Shown: positions 22,691-35,774, counted from the first letter of the stretch. The stretch: DNA of 64,000 bases from Harmothoe impar (GCA_947462335.1 OX381709.1:36536186-36600185); one strand, 5' to 3'. Numbers and translations: made by a program. The notes: generated by a model not told the origin, from the letters alone.

Positions 22691-22920
22691 GTGAAACACC
22701 TTCCTGGTCTCCTCACAGCTACACATGCGAAATGAAACTTAATTTCCTTTCACACAGAAGCCATTTGAACTTTTTTTCACTTTCACATGTTTTAGGTGGG
22801 AGAGAACATGTTGTATGATGTTTGCATGACCCATCTGTGTCCCACAGTTAAAGATCCCAGTGCACAAGTCGCTGGGTGTGAATGGAATGGCTGGGTTATT
22901 TTGTCATGATAAGATTACCC
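22690..22920 (+). other. Paralogous non-coding block E (pairs with 56600-56840)
   Basis: CCTTCCTGGTC...ACACATGC...TTCCTTTCACAC (22699-22755) aligns with CCTTCCCAGGTC...ACACATGCC...TTCTTTTCACAC (56620-56676). ATGGCTGGGTTATTTTGT near 22887 aligns with CTGGCTGGGTTACGTTGT near 56801. Direct orientation, no shared frame. Confidence 0.6.
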
Positions 22921-23787
22921 GTCATAACTACTGGTCACTCTACGGTGGTGCAAATGCCAGTCAATGACAACGTAGGCGGCATTATAAATGTACAACTAAC
23001 CCGCATAACTTTTATTGACAATGTAACACATCTAATTGGTAATACATAATCAATAAGGTCCCCAGAAACACACCGAGGGGGTGTCAGTCCGTGTGAGGTG
23101 ACACTGACCCCTGGTGAGTGTAGAGTGTACCAAATCCTGCTTATAGATAGTTACGCATACATGTATGCATAACATGTCCGTGCCCCATGGAGATTATTAC
23201 TGAACTTCAATTATTCTTATTATTTTCTTTTAGCAAAGTTAACTTAATAAATCTATTACATTATTTCAAATCAAAACCAATATAGGCATTGCTTAAGCGG
23301 AACATCAGATATGGGAATACTTTTATATGTTGTCAAAACATAATTTAAGAAAATAATCGTGCTGTTTTGAGACTCACGTTTAGATTAAAAATGTCCAGAC
23401 ATTATTTTCTCAGCACCATTATATAATCTAATTAGACTAATGGTGTTTTTTTTTAATTCACTCGACTAATTTTGTGAACTTATTTGCCTTTAATGCAGAG
23501 CTGAGATGTAGTCAGACTTGTCTCTTTTTATATCCATCTGACTCATTTCATTTCATAAATAATTGGTAGGACAGATTTATCATAATAGTATCTATAGTCT
23601 TTAATCTTTGAACGGAGGGGCGTACTTAAATGTCTCTGATAAACCAGATAATGGAACTTTGTAGTCATGAACTGTAACTTTATCATTTTAGACTTGAATT
23701 GCAGATTTCTAAATTATTTTATAATCAAACATTCAACTAAATCTAGTCGAAGACTTGTAAGCTCAGAGACCCAATATAACACCTCCG

Positions 23788-23870
23788 TCGCTAGAGTAAC
23801 CATCTATTCCACTTTGCCACTATTACATTTTCATGAGCACCATCTGTCTCCATAAGATATAGGCTCACCA
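23788..23870 (+). other. Paralogous non-coding block F (pairs with 58025-58120)
   Basis: The word TCATGAGCACCATCTGTCTC near 23831 matches TCATGAGCACTATCTGTCTC near 58091 with one difference, and AGAGTAACCAT upstream matches AAAGTAACCAT. It follows block E at a similar order and spacing as F' follows E' once the 877-bp insertion is discounted. Confidence 0.6.
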
Positions 23871-24404
23871 CTCTGACGTAAGGTGTCAGTAGTATGTGCT
23901 GCCTCTAGTTAAGTTTAGAATATAGCATAGCCATTCCGTTGGACATTCCCTACATCTATCCTTAGGACCCCGGGCGCCACTCTAGATATTTGGTTTTGTC
24001 CAATAAGGGTTTGCATCATGGGGTGTTTTTTTGTGACCGGACTGTCAAACATTTCTATCTGAGACAAAATGCCCGGTGCAATCGGGACCCTTAACAAGTT
24101 ATGAATAAACCAGACTCAGTAAGACCAGGGCTATGGGAACTTAAGTGGATCTCGTGACTAATAAAGGTACCGTTACTTTCTCCTTCATTTACATTACCCT
24201 GGAAATTGGAGAATACCTCATGGTAACTAGCACATATTTTAGAGTGGTTCATCTTATGAATGTATAATAGTATGTTTACCTGACAGCGTGCTGTAAAATA
24301 TATCTAACATGGCCTTAAAAGAATAAGGCTCACGAGAAGTTAACTTCGTTCAATATGAAAACGGGATCTTTGAGTCAATATGTTAGTTAGGACTCTGGCA
24401 CATA

Positions 24405-24512
24405 CCCAGTGGGCGCAGAACATTGAATCAACATTGATAAATTGTTGTCAATGTTGATTCAATGTTGATTTAACATTGATTCAACAGTGAATTGAATTTT
24501 GTGCCCACTGAG
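24405..24512. mobile_element. 108-bp MITE, CAGTGGGC ends, TA duplication
   Basis: The left end is CCCAGTGGGCGCAGAACATT and the right end, reverse complemented, CTCAGTGGGCACAAAATTCA. TA flanks both sides (24403-24404 and 24513-24514). The core is made of ATTGAATCAACATTGA-type words in both orientations. There is no coding capacity. Confidence 0.82.
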
Positions 24513-24599
24513 TAGTTATGATAAACAAAATTCAATTATTCCTTTTATGGCTGTCTGATATGTCTTGCACACATGTTTTTCACATGTTTTCTTTTCACC

Positions 24600-24650
24600 C
24601 ATTTTTTTTGGGGGGGGAGGAGGGGGCGGGCTGGGGGTAGGGGGGTAGGT
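24600..24650. repeat. Poly-G-rich tract
   Basis: T-run followed by several G-runs (about 24601-24650). It has the makings of a G-quadruplex on the plus strand. No gene is associated. Confidence 0.6.
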
Positions 24651-25329
24651 CGCTTCTATGCATAGCCCGTGGCCGAGATTGATTGGGTATAAGAAAGGTG
24701 GTGACAGGCAAGCGTTATTTATGGTCTCCACTTGGAATCATATAATATAGCCGGATCTGTATAACCAATTCATCTACAGCATTTATCTCGTTTCGTGATG
24801 CTGTCATAATCTCTTTGTGAGGGTTCCAGTGCTTAGATTCCATCTTAGCAGTGATGATTTAAGTTTTTATTGATAGCATCTTGCCATTCCTAATGGACTT
24901 TCTGGCCAGGGCAGAATCTTCCTCGCTAATAATGAACGATATAAAAAGACCAGTCTAGTAGTGCCATGCATACACAAAGCCCTATGACTGTTTCACGAGA
25001 TCTATAGTTTCGTCCTTCCAAAAGCCTCTGGAAACCAAAATGGTATTTATCACATTAACTACGGCTTTACGATATTTTTAAAGATGATAGTAGAGATGAT
25101 ACTCTTGCCTGAAAATAGGAAGATGTATAGGACAACTAGGAGAGATGCCAAATGTTGAGCATAATACATATACATACATGTATCATGTGTTAAAGTAGCC
25201 CTTTGGAAACTAAGTCACGAACAGCGAGTCACCCACCGCCAATTACCTTCCGTGCATGTTGTCAAGTGAATATCGATCATTAGAGCTGGCTGTATCTAGC
25301 TTGTCTGGGCTTAGATTTTAGAGTAGATA

Positions 25330-27260
25330 CAAAAATAGCAATCAGCACATGAAGACTGCATGTAATGCTCCAAACAATCCCTATAGTCCCTAGGGGCTTC
25401 CCAAGTCCTGTCATGCTTAGTTGTTCAGCAAGGTAGGAGAGTTGCTCGGTTGAGGCGACATCATTGAGTTAATTAGAGCCGATGGAAACTTGTGGAGCTA
25501 GTAATGAAGTGCAAATGGATGGGGGAGTCATTGCGTGGCAAGCCAGTAGACCTTACCATGATACACGTTGCTCAACTACAGTGGTGTAGGTCAAATCCCA
25601 CAACGTGAGAGAGGGTCAGAAAATGTTGTGAATTAGTCTTATTGCCGATTTTGAGTCCTATATTGTCTGAAACAGGCCCAAATTGGCGAGAAAGTGTTGC
25701 CTCTGTCTTGTGATTTGGGAAATTGCAAGGATCAAAAGAGTTAGATATTTTCCCCCAGAAGGTCTATAAAATGTTGCTTATTAGAACATGTCATGGTTTC
25801 TTGCTATATCGCAATGGTTGTGTCACTGATTAATCATTACCCAAATCCCACATGCTCCATAATATAGGCGGTTATGCTCTGTGATTTATAGTGTTAAGCT
25901 ATACTGGCACCTGCATATATTGGTGAATGTAGTTGCCTATAATATAATCCCTTACGATTTTGATATTAAAGTCCCTTCTGTTGTGAATTCAAACTCTACA
26001 TTTCCCCAGATAAACTATTAACTACTTGCAGTAGAGCTCAATACACAGCATATTCTTTGCCTATGTTAGCTACAGTGGGATTTGGAGTACCCTAGGTATG
26101 CAGCAGAAGTGTTGTGATTTACAAAATCGGCAGCAGCTCCCCCCCGTCAGAAGGTCAATTCGCAACACTTTCTGGCCCCCTTTTCGCGTTGTGGGATTTG
26201 GCTATGTGGAAGAATAGCTCAAAACTTAGACTGAACTGATAATCAATGAATACACATTTTTGTTTTGGTTGGTTGTTTGTTACTTTATATCTTCTAAAAG
26301 ACAGTGGTGCTGATGGTATAGATCGATGATTCAAAGGATCCTACACTTATCAAAATATCATGAAGGTATTCTCTTCTCATAAATCACAATAGTTGGGCGT
26401 ATTATTAGAGACAGGGTTATGTCATGCTTCCCATTGAAAAAAGGGAAACATTTAAACCAAAGAATCAGACCTGCTATCTTCCGAATTGTCAAACATAGAT
26501 TTAGCGATCTTTACCATTTCCTACTAGTATTTCATAATTTTATTGTCTAATGATACACTGCCAGTGGATATCTGTAACATTGAACCCTTGTATTATTTGT
26601 CTCCTAGTACCTTTTTTCCTTCCTGTATCAGTCTGGGATTTACAATTAAGATTAGTCCTGTCTGATATCTACTAAAATAGAAGCATGTCCCTTAATAAAA
26701 ATGTTCTGTACCCGTCACTAAAAACACGAATAAATTCCTTTCATAAAGTATCCTGTACCGGTTAGAGTTATAGAGTAGCCTGGGCTGTGAAATACATACC
26801 TACTGCGTAGTCATTTCATTAGAAATTACACTTTCCATGAGCCCGTTGCTTCATAAATTTATATAATGGGAGTAGGATAATATACATGTGTGCTACTCCC
26901 AGCGGTTTGTAGCAGAATATACCACAACACACCACTATGTCATGAAGTCCCCAAACAAAATTAAGTCTGCCACCACTTCAGGCACGTTGCCAATTATCTC
27001 GAGATATTCACTTGGGCTTGCAATTAATCTACACACTGCCATAATAATGCAGCTTCTCCACTGCACCGGCTGTCAGGGTTAATTATATGGCACATCCTAG
27101 GTTCTTCTGTAATTAGCCAGAGTTGCTTTTATTTTCATGTTTAAATTCATCAAATCTATCAACATATTTTTTTTCATATCAATAGATCTACCCCAATTCT
27201 ATTCCCACAGCAATTAGGGGACATTACAAGCTGCCCGCGTGAGTTCTCTTCTACGGACAC
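25330..27260 (+). other. Paralogous non-coding block C (pairs with 50640-51375)
   Basis: This is the best conserved paralogous pair. GTGCAAATGGATGGGGGAGTC near 25510 (one base different at 50821), GAGTTGCTCGG near 25439, GATATTCAC near 27002 and TAATTAGCCAGAG near 27110 all have partners in the same order at 50.75-51.24 kb. CTGTCAGGGTTAAT near 27068 matches CTGTCAGGGTTGAT near 51183. No reading frame is conserved. Block C is longer because it contains the MITE at 25588 and other unmatched sequence. Confidence 0.75.
25588..26204. mobile_element. 617-bp MITE, AGGTCAAATCCCACAA family, copy 2
   Basis: The left end is AGGTCAAATCCCACAACGTG and the right end CGCGTTGTGGGATTTGGCTA. TGT flanks both sides (25585-25587 and 26205-26207). 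The interior matches the reverse complement of copy 1, including AAGAGTTAGATATTTTCCCC. The paralogous site near 50891-50905 lacks it. Confidence 0.85.
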
Positions 27261-28686
27261 TGCCCGGCGCAGAAAGCACTAGTTAATCACCACATGCCGC
27301 AGCCACCCCATCTGGGTAATGCTCCACATGGATGGGTATTTACTGCCCATTCATGGCGTGGTAGCAGTGCAGGCATGTAATATTTCCCTGGAAGTTTAAT
27401 TTGGAGAGGAAGGTATTTTGAGACGGGGTCCATTATAGGTTGTTCATTCTGGAAAACCTACTTAGGGCACAATGGACCGGTTTGTTTTGATCCCAAACCA
27501 TAGCTAAGTCCATGTTGATAATGCAATTTGAATTAAGCTCACGTTAGTTATTAAATGCCCTTTAGTTCTTGTGTTGGAACCTGGTTCCGTATACAGATAT
27601 ATGTCTTCAACTAAACTGCACTGTAAAATGTGCTACAGATTTACTTGGTGGATTCTCCCCTCTTGATGATCATGTTTCAAGATAATCTCGAATTCATCAC
27701 TTTGATGTAGTATCAACTATGTGCACTAATATAATAAGATCACGAAAGATATCTGTCTAGACATATCTCCCTCATGGCTATTTGCATATTTAGTTCACAT
27801 TATGTGGCATATCTATACAGAACATGCGTGGTCCACAAGCAATTTAGTAGAAAGGAGGGAGCTAGATTTGATGATCATAGACTAGGGTTATATTTGGAGT
27901 ATAAGATTAAAGAACATTTCACGAGGATGGCCAAAACAGAATAAACCATTTCTAGATGGGAATCTATGACGTGAAGGATAGAATAGCATGATAATTCTCT
28001 TTAAACTGGGACTTTGAGCTTATCTGCTCATAGGGGGTTTGGAATATCTTCTAGTACAATATATCCTTGTAAAGCTTAATCTAAAAGTCGGCTTTTTCCT
28101 TAATGGGAATTTTTTCCTTGCCTGTACACAGTTATGTTGAGAGACGCTGATTTTCAGTCATTGTATTTGGGGTTTCTCACAGCATATGTGCTGGGCACCG
28201 TTCCATCATCATAAATTCCCATGTTCTACCGAGTGACTGATGGATCATTTATATACAGCTTAGGGAGGCTCTCTACCCTCAATGGGACTAGCATTCCATC
28301 TCCTTTGTAGTAAGGTCGTTTGAATGACAATACGTGGCTGTTCTATGGATATAAGACCTCTACAAACAATCGGCCCGGGGCCCTGCCTTCGGCTATGGGA
28401 ATATAAAACACATGTCAAGCTGGGGATTTAGAGCTCAGAAAAGGGGACATAGACTATCAGGGCTCTATCCGGATAAGGTGCCTGTCTCAAAAAGCCAGTA
28501 ATCGAGTATCAACCAACTCGAAGATGCTTAGAATCTAAGGGATCAGTCAAGCGCCTATCCATTGCCATCCTAGTGGGCCGTGGTCAAATCTATGTGCATT
28601 CACCTGCACAGTGTACAATGCAATAGTAATAGGAAACTGATTTCGCATCTCGCAGACATATGTCAGGCGCAGAATAGGAACCAGCT

Positions 28687-28744
28687 CAGTTCCGGAATTG
28701 CCCATGTACAATTCCGGAACTGCGCAGGGCAATTCCGGAATTGC
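28687..28744. promoter_or_regulatory. Cluster of three TTCCGGAA palindromes with a hairpin
   Basis: TTCCGGAA occurs three times in under 60 bp. The first two lie in a perfect 14-bp inverted repeat, CAGTTCCGGAATTG with CAATTCCGGAACTG, with an 8-nt loop. The third is in a 16-bp perfect palindrome GCAATTCCGGAATTGC (28729-28744). GGAA/TTCC pairs are ETS- or STAT-type half sites, so a dimeric factor site is possible. Confidence 0.4.
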
Positions 28745-29086
28745 TCCCTACTTCCATTGGGCAGTTTCAGAATTCCTAACTGTTCTACACATAAAACATT
28801 TAGATATATTTGTCAATGTTGTTTGAGTATGATGTCCATCCCCTTGGAGGTGTAATAACAATCAGTAAGAAGTCCCTATGCATCCCACACCTCACTGTAG
28901 GTGTGAATAAGGTGTGGCAACAATGGCTCTGCTGTGATAAAACAATGGGAGTTTAGTTGCCTATAACACAACAAAGAGCTAACTAATACAGTAGATTTTC
29001 TTTGCAAATACTTTTTTAATCCTACCTTACTGTTTGTGTGGCACACTAGCTTATTTTAAAATAGTTCTTAATGAGGTTTAAAAGTT

Positions 29087-29117
29087 CCGATATTGCGCAA
29101 ATTCCGATATTGCGCGT
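29087..29117 (+). repeat. Short direct repeat TTCCGATATTGCGC x2
   Basis: The 14-mer occurs twice, separated by AAA, and is followed by GTGACATATGTCAC, a palindrome. It contains CpG and GATATTGCGC in an otherwise AT-rich context, as might a pair of binding sites. Confidence 0.4.
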
Positions 29118-29849
29118 GACATATGTCACATTACCACTAGCAGTTATAAACGAATGTATCAAAGATTACCATTTTTCTTGCTAGAACGGGATACTTTGCT
29201 ATAGCATACTTGAGCAGTGCGTACAACACCTGTTACAACAGTACATATTTTAAAAGCATCTCATAGTAGCTGCATGTCCCTATTTTAATAATTCACATAG
29301 CCACAGACTGGCAATGGCCGTCCTACCCCTAGGCTGTATTATTAAGGCGTCCCTGGCATCAGCTCTAATTATGAAAACTACAGACACTTCCTGTAGTCCA
29401 CAGAGGAGGGGGGGGGGCAGAGAGGGTAGGAGAAAGTGGACAGCCTGTATGATCAGAGTTGGTGGCTCGGGAGGGATTTAAACTACATCATCTGGCTAAT
29501 GAGTCCCTACACATATGAACATTATTACAGAGCCCTAGCACTGCAAATTAGGGCTAAGAGGCTTTTACCTAATTGACAGTATTTATATGTATATATCGCG
29601 CGAAGATGCCTCTGATGGTGTTATACCTACAGAGGATAGCTATATCCCTTGGAGGCGTTGGAAATGTTGTTTTATGAACGTCCTTCTTGGTACAATGTGT
29701 CATATGCAAATCTCGTGCCGTTTTACAACATGTATTTACGTAGCGGCCCAGTATGGAGGATCCCTATAACATTGTAGGGTTGTATGCATCGCTGTGCAGT
29801 ACTGAAGGGTTCTGTTAATCTACTGCCAGTTTAGTTTTTGTCCTGGAAT

Positions 29850-30535
29850 AATGGCTTACGACACCACCCCATCCTGCCCCCTTCACTCCCTGTCTCATCA
29901 AGTACCTCTCGAACCGCCCTCCCTAACCTTCACCCTGCATAAACCCTCCCTGTTGGCTCCCCCAAACCCCTAGGGGACTGCCAATCAGCAGCATCTCTGG
30001 GAGTGTTGAGCACCAGTTTAGTATGCCTCCCCAAGGCCTCTTCTGTAGACCAGCTGACAGGCCTCATCCACTACCATACACTGGACACCCAGTCCTCCAC
30101 AGACTGTATCTCGTTGATGTATCCCAGACCCTGTTTCACACAAATTCTCCATTCCCCTAATATTGCCCCTACATGCCTACAAAGCACCGGCCCCTTCCCC
30201 CTCCGTTCCTCACCTCACTATCATACTATCTAACTAGCTCAGCCCTTCCAGCCCTTCTCTTCCTTTCTCTCCTGTTCTCGCTCCTCCACTCTCCTCTCAG
30301 CCCAATCACTTCCAATCCCCCCTTCCCCTTTACCTCTGCCACTATTCTTACCCTCTTCTCCGCTTCTATCTCATCATATCCATCCTTCGTTTCAAAGCGT
30401 GTCCGTGCCATCTTTAGCTCTCCTCAGCCCATCCCACTATACCTGTCCTCTCCCATCTCCTGTCCACCTCCCCCCAGGGACCTGTTCCCTAACTCCCCCT
30501 GGCAGCTAGCGTATTGGCTGCACGTATGCTGGTTA
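29850..30535. repeat. C/T-rich low-complexity segment
   Basis: The plus strand is dominated by CCCTCC, CTCTCC and TTCCTCC words. Frames across it give Pro/Ser/Leu-rich proteins with no domain. A shorter C/T-rich stretch at 52140-52270 occupies the equivalent place between blocks C' and D'. Confidence 0.6.
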
Positions 30536-30720
30536 TAAAAACATGAACCAGAGGTCCCCTAGCGGTGAAGGTCCTGGTATGAGCATACTGATATAGGATG
30601 ATGCGAGGAAGGGGATCGTACATTTTTCAGAATTATTTTAGCGCCTTCCACCTGCTTTGGGGGTATTTCTTGTCATTGGACATCATGTGACATTAGCTGG
30701 TCATCAACCCATTAACCTAA

Positions 30721-31214
30721 AGGTCAAATCCCACAACACGAATGAGGGCTGAAAAAGTTTATTGTGAAATCCTGATCACTTAGCCAATATTGGTTGTTTA
30801 TATCTGCTAAAACAAGCCCAATGTTAGTCATAACCCTTGTCTAAGTCTTGTGATTATGATAAATAAGATATCAAAACATTTAGATATTTTGCTCTGATTA
30901 TACTCAAATATGTTGCTTCTAAGAATAGGCCAACGATTTGGTTTATACAGGGGGGACACTCCAGATATCTTTAGGCTAGTTGAGAGGGAATAATCAAGAC
31001 AAATCATACCATGAAGTAACTCCCCTCAACTAGATCCATGAACCAGTCTTATAGGCAACACCTGCTTGCTTATTATTGACCACAGTGGGATTTGGAGAGG
31101 CATAAGATCATGGGACAAGTGTTGCAATTTACAATATTGACAACACTTGCCCCTTGTTTTTATATCAATAATAAACACTTTCTCACTCAATTTTCGCGTT
31201 GTGGGATTTGACCT
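30721..31214. mobile_element. 494-bp MITE, AGGTCAAATCCCACAA family, copy 3
   Basis: The left end is AGGTCAAATCCCACAACACG and the right end CGCGTTGTGGGATTTGACCT, with a TAA duplication (30718-30720 and 31215-31217). It aligns with the reverse complement of copy 1 across the whole length, including GATCTTATGCCTCTCCAAAT (as its complement here). Confidence 0.88.
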
Positions 31215-34200
31215 TAAGCAGGAAAAGACAATAACCGAACCACGACAAAATGCACTGGATTGTGTACACTCATGGCTATATCTCGAAAACACAGGGGCTC
31301 TATACTTCTACCCGCAAACATAACGCGCTATATTGTATACATTAAAATGGACTACTAGGCTATGTATTTTCCCAATACAAATAACAAATTCCAACCAGCC
31401 AGAGTGTCCGACCAGCAGAGGAACAAATCATACCATCCCTATACTTATTGTTGTGGGATAGACATGTATAGGTAGGTAAGACTAGTTATACACGATCTTT
31501 CACACAGGTTTTCCGCCTGCCATCCTCCACATATCATGGTTGCTGCCAGAACCGAAGATAACTGCACATCACGTGCAACACATTGGGTACCTTATTCCGG
31601 TCTCACTGCACCGTTCCCAGCCATGTCACGGAGGTTGGGTTCTGGTAGGCAGCAATTATGCTGAAATCTGATATAGCGACACCAAAGGCCTCTCTTTGGG
31701 CGCGGGGGGGGGGGGGGTTCTTCCACAATTAGATAAAGGTCCTGATGCTACCCTGGTTCATATTTGTTTTCTGCCGCGCATAAACATAATATTTAAAGAT
31801 TGATTTAGGCCGGTTGGGTTGGCTGGCCATGGATTATCTTACATTTTGGCTCAACTATTTTCAGCATTTCATCTCCATCCAATGAACACCCTTAATCAAA
31901 AGGATTTCAGTGTCGACATTTGCCATTTTAAGCTACTAATTCATGTTGGGATGGGGATCGATAGACGACAATATTGACTGAACACGGTCAAATTTGAGAT
32001 GGTTTAGTTGGAAAAGATAGCCTTACTATGAACAGTGACAATTAAGCAAGACTTCATTTAATGCAGCATATTTTATATGAGGCAGGCTTACCCAGCAATG
32101 TCTAGTATATTGTTTTTTCGTCAACGGTATATATACACGCTCTGGCAAATTGTTTCAGGCTTAAAATGAACAGTTAACATTTCAATTTAACCCCAAAAGA
32201 TGTCTCAACACACCTACATTTGGAAATAATATGCTATGATCTCTTATCAGGTTGATTAACCTTTAATTTTCATATATCCACTGCTTGGTTATAAAAGGTG
32301 AGCTTCTAGAAACGTTGTTGTCAATGTTGTTCCTTTTCGATATACCTAGTTTTTATCCTTCTGATCAATAGTTTCACCACGTATCAACATCACTTGAGTG
32401 AAATATAGGTACATGTTTTATAATTCCTGAGGAACCATCAGCGTTGGTGCGGTGGGTGTACTGGCATCTATGCTAAATCTCTAGGAAGAGTGATTCATTC
32501 TCACTGGATGGGTCTATAGCTGCTCCTAGCACCTCTTTAGTCCCCCACCCCACGTCGCTGACATCCTGACGATGCCTGTGAGACGTACCAGACATATTGC
32601 AGACAGGAATCCTAATTTGTCCATGTAGTTGTACCATGTAGTCTTACACTGGTGAACGAGGGCACTGTATGATACCAATTGACAAAGATGTGATCAGTAT
32701 AGAGCAAATACAGTTTGGTCAATAATAGTTTGCAGGGTCCATTGATATTCGCCATTATCAATTCATGTCAATTGATATGCATGCACAGAAATTCCCTGTA
32801 TTAATTAGCTCAATGGCAGCCAGGATATTCTCCACCTATAGTGTTTATTTTAATTGTTATCTGGTTATCCAACTGCCATACCATCACCACCCAGTCCTGG
32901 CTTTTAATTAATTATCTACATTTACCACGATATGTGCTGTCTATTCTACACTTTGCTGGTTCATGCATTATTTGACACGTTTCCACAAGTTTTATTACAT
33001 TACACGATAAGGATGTCTCTCATTCATTCCCATATTGCAATGTGATGGGACTTAAGGGGTTTACCAGTTTATCTGACCCAAAAAACAGTATTGGGCCGAA
33101 TAATTACAACACGTAATCATAATACTGCTGCCACCCAGTCGCATAGATCTAAATAACATAAATGTTTTCAATAGACCCAACTTAAGTAGATAAATCAAGT
33201 ATACAGCAAATAGTGCTGTTCTTCTGACCACAGCAAATTATTCCGTAATTATACACAACATTGTGCAGTTGATAAACAGGAAGTGTTTACAGTGTAGAGT
33301 CTACTTTCAGCTAACAGCATCAGATGTCACAATACGCTATATTGAAGTGAGCAAACATCCAATCACCAACTCACTTCTTTATCCATGTCTGATTTTGAAT
33401 AGCCTTGCCAACTCAGTCTACCCGTCACTGTTAATGTAATGGCTGCAAGTGACAGTCATCTATAGTGTCTGGGCGTCTCCATTGCTGTGAAAACCATTCG
33501 TGGAAGTAAATGGAAGATTGGTGTTCTCCATTCTCCCTGCCAGTCCTGCCTGTAGGCGCGTCAACTCACTTGGTTGACTGTTAATGTTGTACGCTGGTTG
33601 GTGGAGACTGAAAAGGCTGACAGTAAATGGAGGGTCTAAATAACTTCTTGTATGTCAGAGCAGTCAGTGAGAATTTCCCTCCGGCCATAGGGTACACAGA
33701 GTGTATGGATGTATTGTGAAGACCTTTGATCGAGGGCTGCATGGCCATATCTCTAACACCATCTCAGTTCACACAGACTGCACTCTCACTGTTGTGCTAC
33801 CCGGCTCATTGTCTGATCCCATACTCATTGGCAGACTGGCAGTTGATCTGGGGATTGAGAGGTTGACCGAGTTGACAGAGCTACATAGCGGTTACGTTTA
33901 CAGAAGTCCCCGGGCCACCATAGATTATGCCTGGACATGACTGTTACAGCTTTATGGCTCTTACCGTTATATAAACACTAGTATTTCACTCTATTCCAGT
34001 AGCCACAGGAACATTGAGAGTTAAGTCCACATGGTAGTTTGCTAGTGATTCAATGTTGGTGTTTGACCCTAAATCTGAATGAATATTGCAATGTAAGTGT
34101 CAGTGATGATTAAATGTTAGAATGGGCAGAAGATATGTTCAACCACAGTCCATAGTTATTCTTTATTGATGTATTTTTAAAGTTCCGAATGCTGAACTAG

Positions 34201-34423
34201 TCTTAGTGTGTATTCCTCTTAGTTGGGCTATCATAAAAAACATAATGCACATGCTACAAGATTAAGTGGCAAGTGTTGGTTACGAGGTTTCTGCATGAAG
34301 CTTACCTAATGCCTAATGTCTACAATGTCTGATTAACCGTGTGTATAAAGAGAATGTTCAATGCCACACCCTGTTCCATGCCCTCTAGTAATGTATCGAG
34401 ACAACTCCAGTTGTTGACAATAA
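31215..34423. other. No gene seen; poly-G at 31703-31717
   Basis: AT-rich DNA. A frame of 79 codons (33701-33940) has no recognisable domain or splice context. Confidence 0.5.
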
Positions 34424-34705
34424 TCAATCAGACACTTTGGGCAAATAACTCCACATAGGATGAAAGAACGGGAAAATGGAAACATGAAGAACATGTCAGC
34501 CCTTCTCGTCTAATCCTTGATATTGGCCTGTGGCACCCAGCCTGATTGAAATCAAGACCTGAGGGGGAGGATACTATCAGCTGATTAAGGTCTAGATGAA
34601 TATCGAATTTGACTGATTCCCCTACGTGATATATAGGATATGTTGGGATAGAGAGAGAGCAGAAAGCAGTAATACAGACATGGTATAGGACATAATAGTG
34701 AAAAG
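34424..34705 (+). other. Paralogous non-coding block D (pairs with 52994-53245)
   Basis: CAATCAGACACTTTGGGCAA near 34424 matches CAATTAGACACTGGAGGCAA near 52994. GCCTGATTGAAATCAAGAC near 34540 is shared almost exactly with 53102, and TAATCCTTG near 34512 matches 53075. Direct orientation, indels, no shared frame. Confidence 0.72.
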
Positions 34706-35261
34706 TATCAAGGTATGAAATGGGTGGAGGGAAAACACGTATTGCATGAATTAGTTACAGATATCAGCATTAGTTATAAGGTATTTCTTTACTAATGAAC
34801 CAAGTGACATTCGACTCGCATTTTGCCTGCTGCGATTCCTCCTTTTCATATCCTACTCTCCATACTACATGTAGGGTAAGCTCGACTATTTCCGACCTAC
34901 TACCATGTGTCGACCACCTACTGCATCATATTCCGATGTCCCTATGCTATACAGGGTATAAATGCTTTGTTGAGAGGGAAATTGAAGTGTTGTTACATTC
35001 AATCATATCATTATCCTTTACACATCTCTCCATTACCATATATATAACATGCACTGAAGTGAAGCTGTATGACCTGTTTTGAGATCAGAGAATTAAAGAA
35101 TTCTCCATAAATGCATGTTTACTTTTAGTTCTTCTTTGTAGTCATTTCATTTCACCTATTCACTATTTTATGATTTTAAATGAATGGATACGTATCCAAT
35201 AATTTCAAGTTTTTTTCTCAAGAATATATTTATAAATTAATTTTAGAGGTTATTCTTCAAA

Positions 35262-35774
35262 ACCAACAGATTTCACCATAAAGCGACCACAATTTCACCT
35301 TGAGACGACCTCTATGTTCAGTGTGTTAGCTAGACTTCCAAAGTAATGGTGATTTTGTAAGGAATTCTACATTTATACCTACTTTTTCCAATGTCAGGAG
35401 ATCAACAAAAAGCGAGATTATCAGGGAAATATTGAAACAATAAAATTCTACTATCAGTTTCCTCAATAAATTGGGCTAGTCTGGATATGAACATATTATT
35501 TTACTTGAATTAAGACTGGTGGACTCTAGGTCAATTTTGGTCGACATTGAGTGAAAATAGGCCATATGAGATTTTCTAATATAAGGGCAATAATATACAG
35601 GTAATATTGCTCATAAAATTGCCAAATACAATTATTTGAGCTCTTTGGACCATTCTCTGATGTCTGGTACAGCATGCCTGTTGTCATCATCATATTACAT
35701 CACATTATCAAGCATCTTCTGATGGTCATGAAAAAGTGTGACGGGAAGAGTCGACTTATGGTGAATCTACCCTA
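35262..35774. mobile_element. Decayed TIR element, TAGGGTAGATTCACC family
   Basis: The right end CGACTTATGGTGAATCTACCCTA (written here as CGACTTATGG then TGAATCTACCCTA) is clear. The left partner AGATTTCACCATAAAGCGACC near 35268-35288 keeps only the inner part and has lost GGGTA. AT-rich interior, no frame. Confidence 0.5.

Larger units (their letters stand above)
27261..30720. other. No gene seen; small motifs listed separately
   Basis: AT-rich DNA with a C/T-rich segment at its end. Short frames (28547-28855, 29587-29769) have no recognisable domain. Confidence 0.5.

Noticed and set aside
30173..30538. 121-codon plus-strand frame, Leu/Pro/Ser-rich, resembling membrane segments
   Set aside because: The hydrophobic look follows from the C/T-rich low-complexity DNA; no start context, domain or splice signals.
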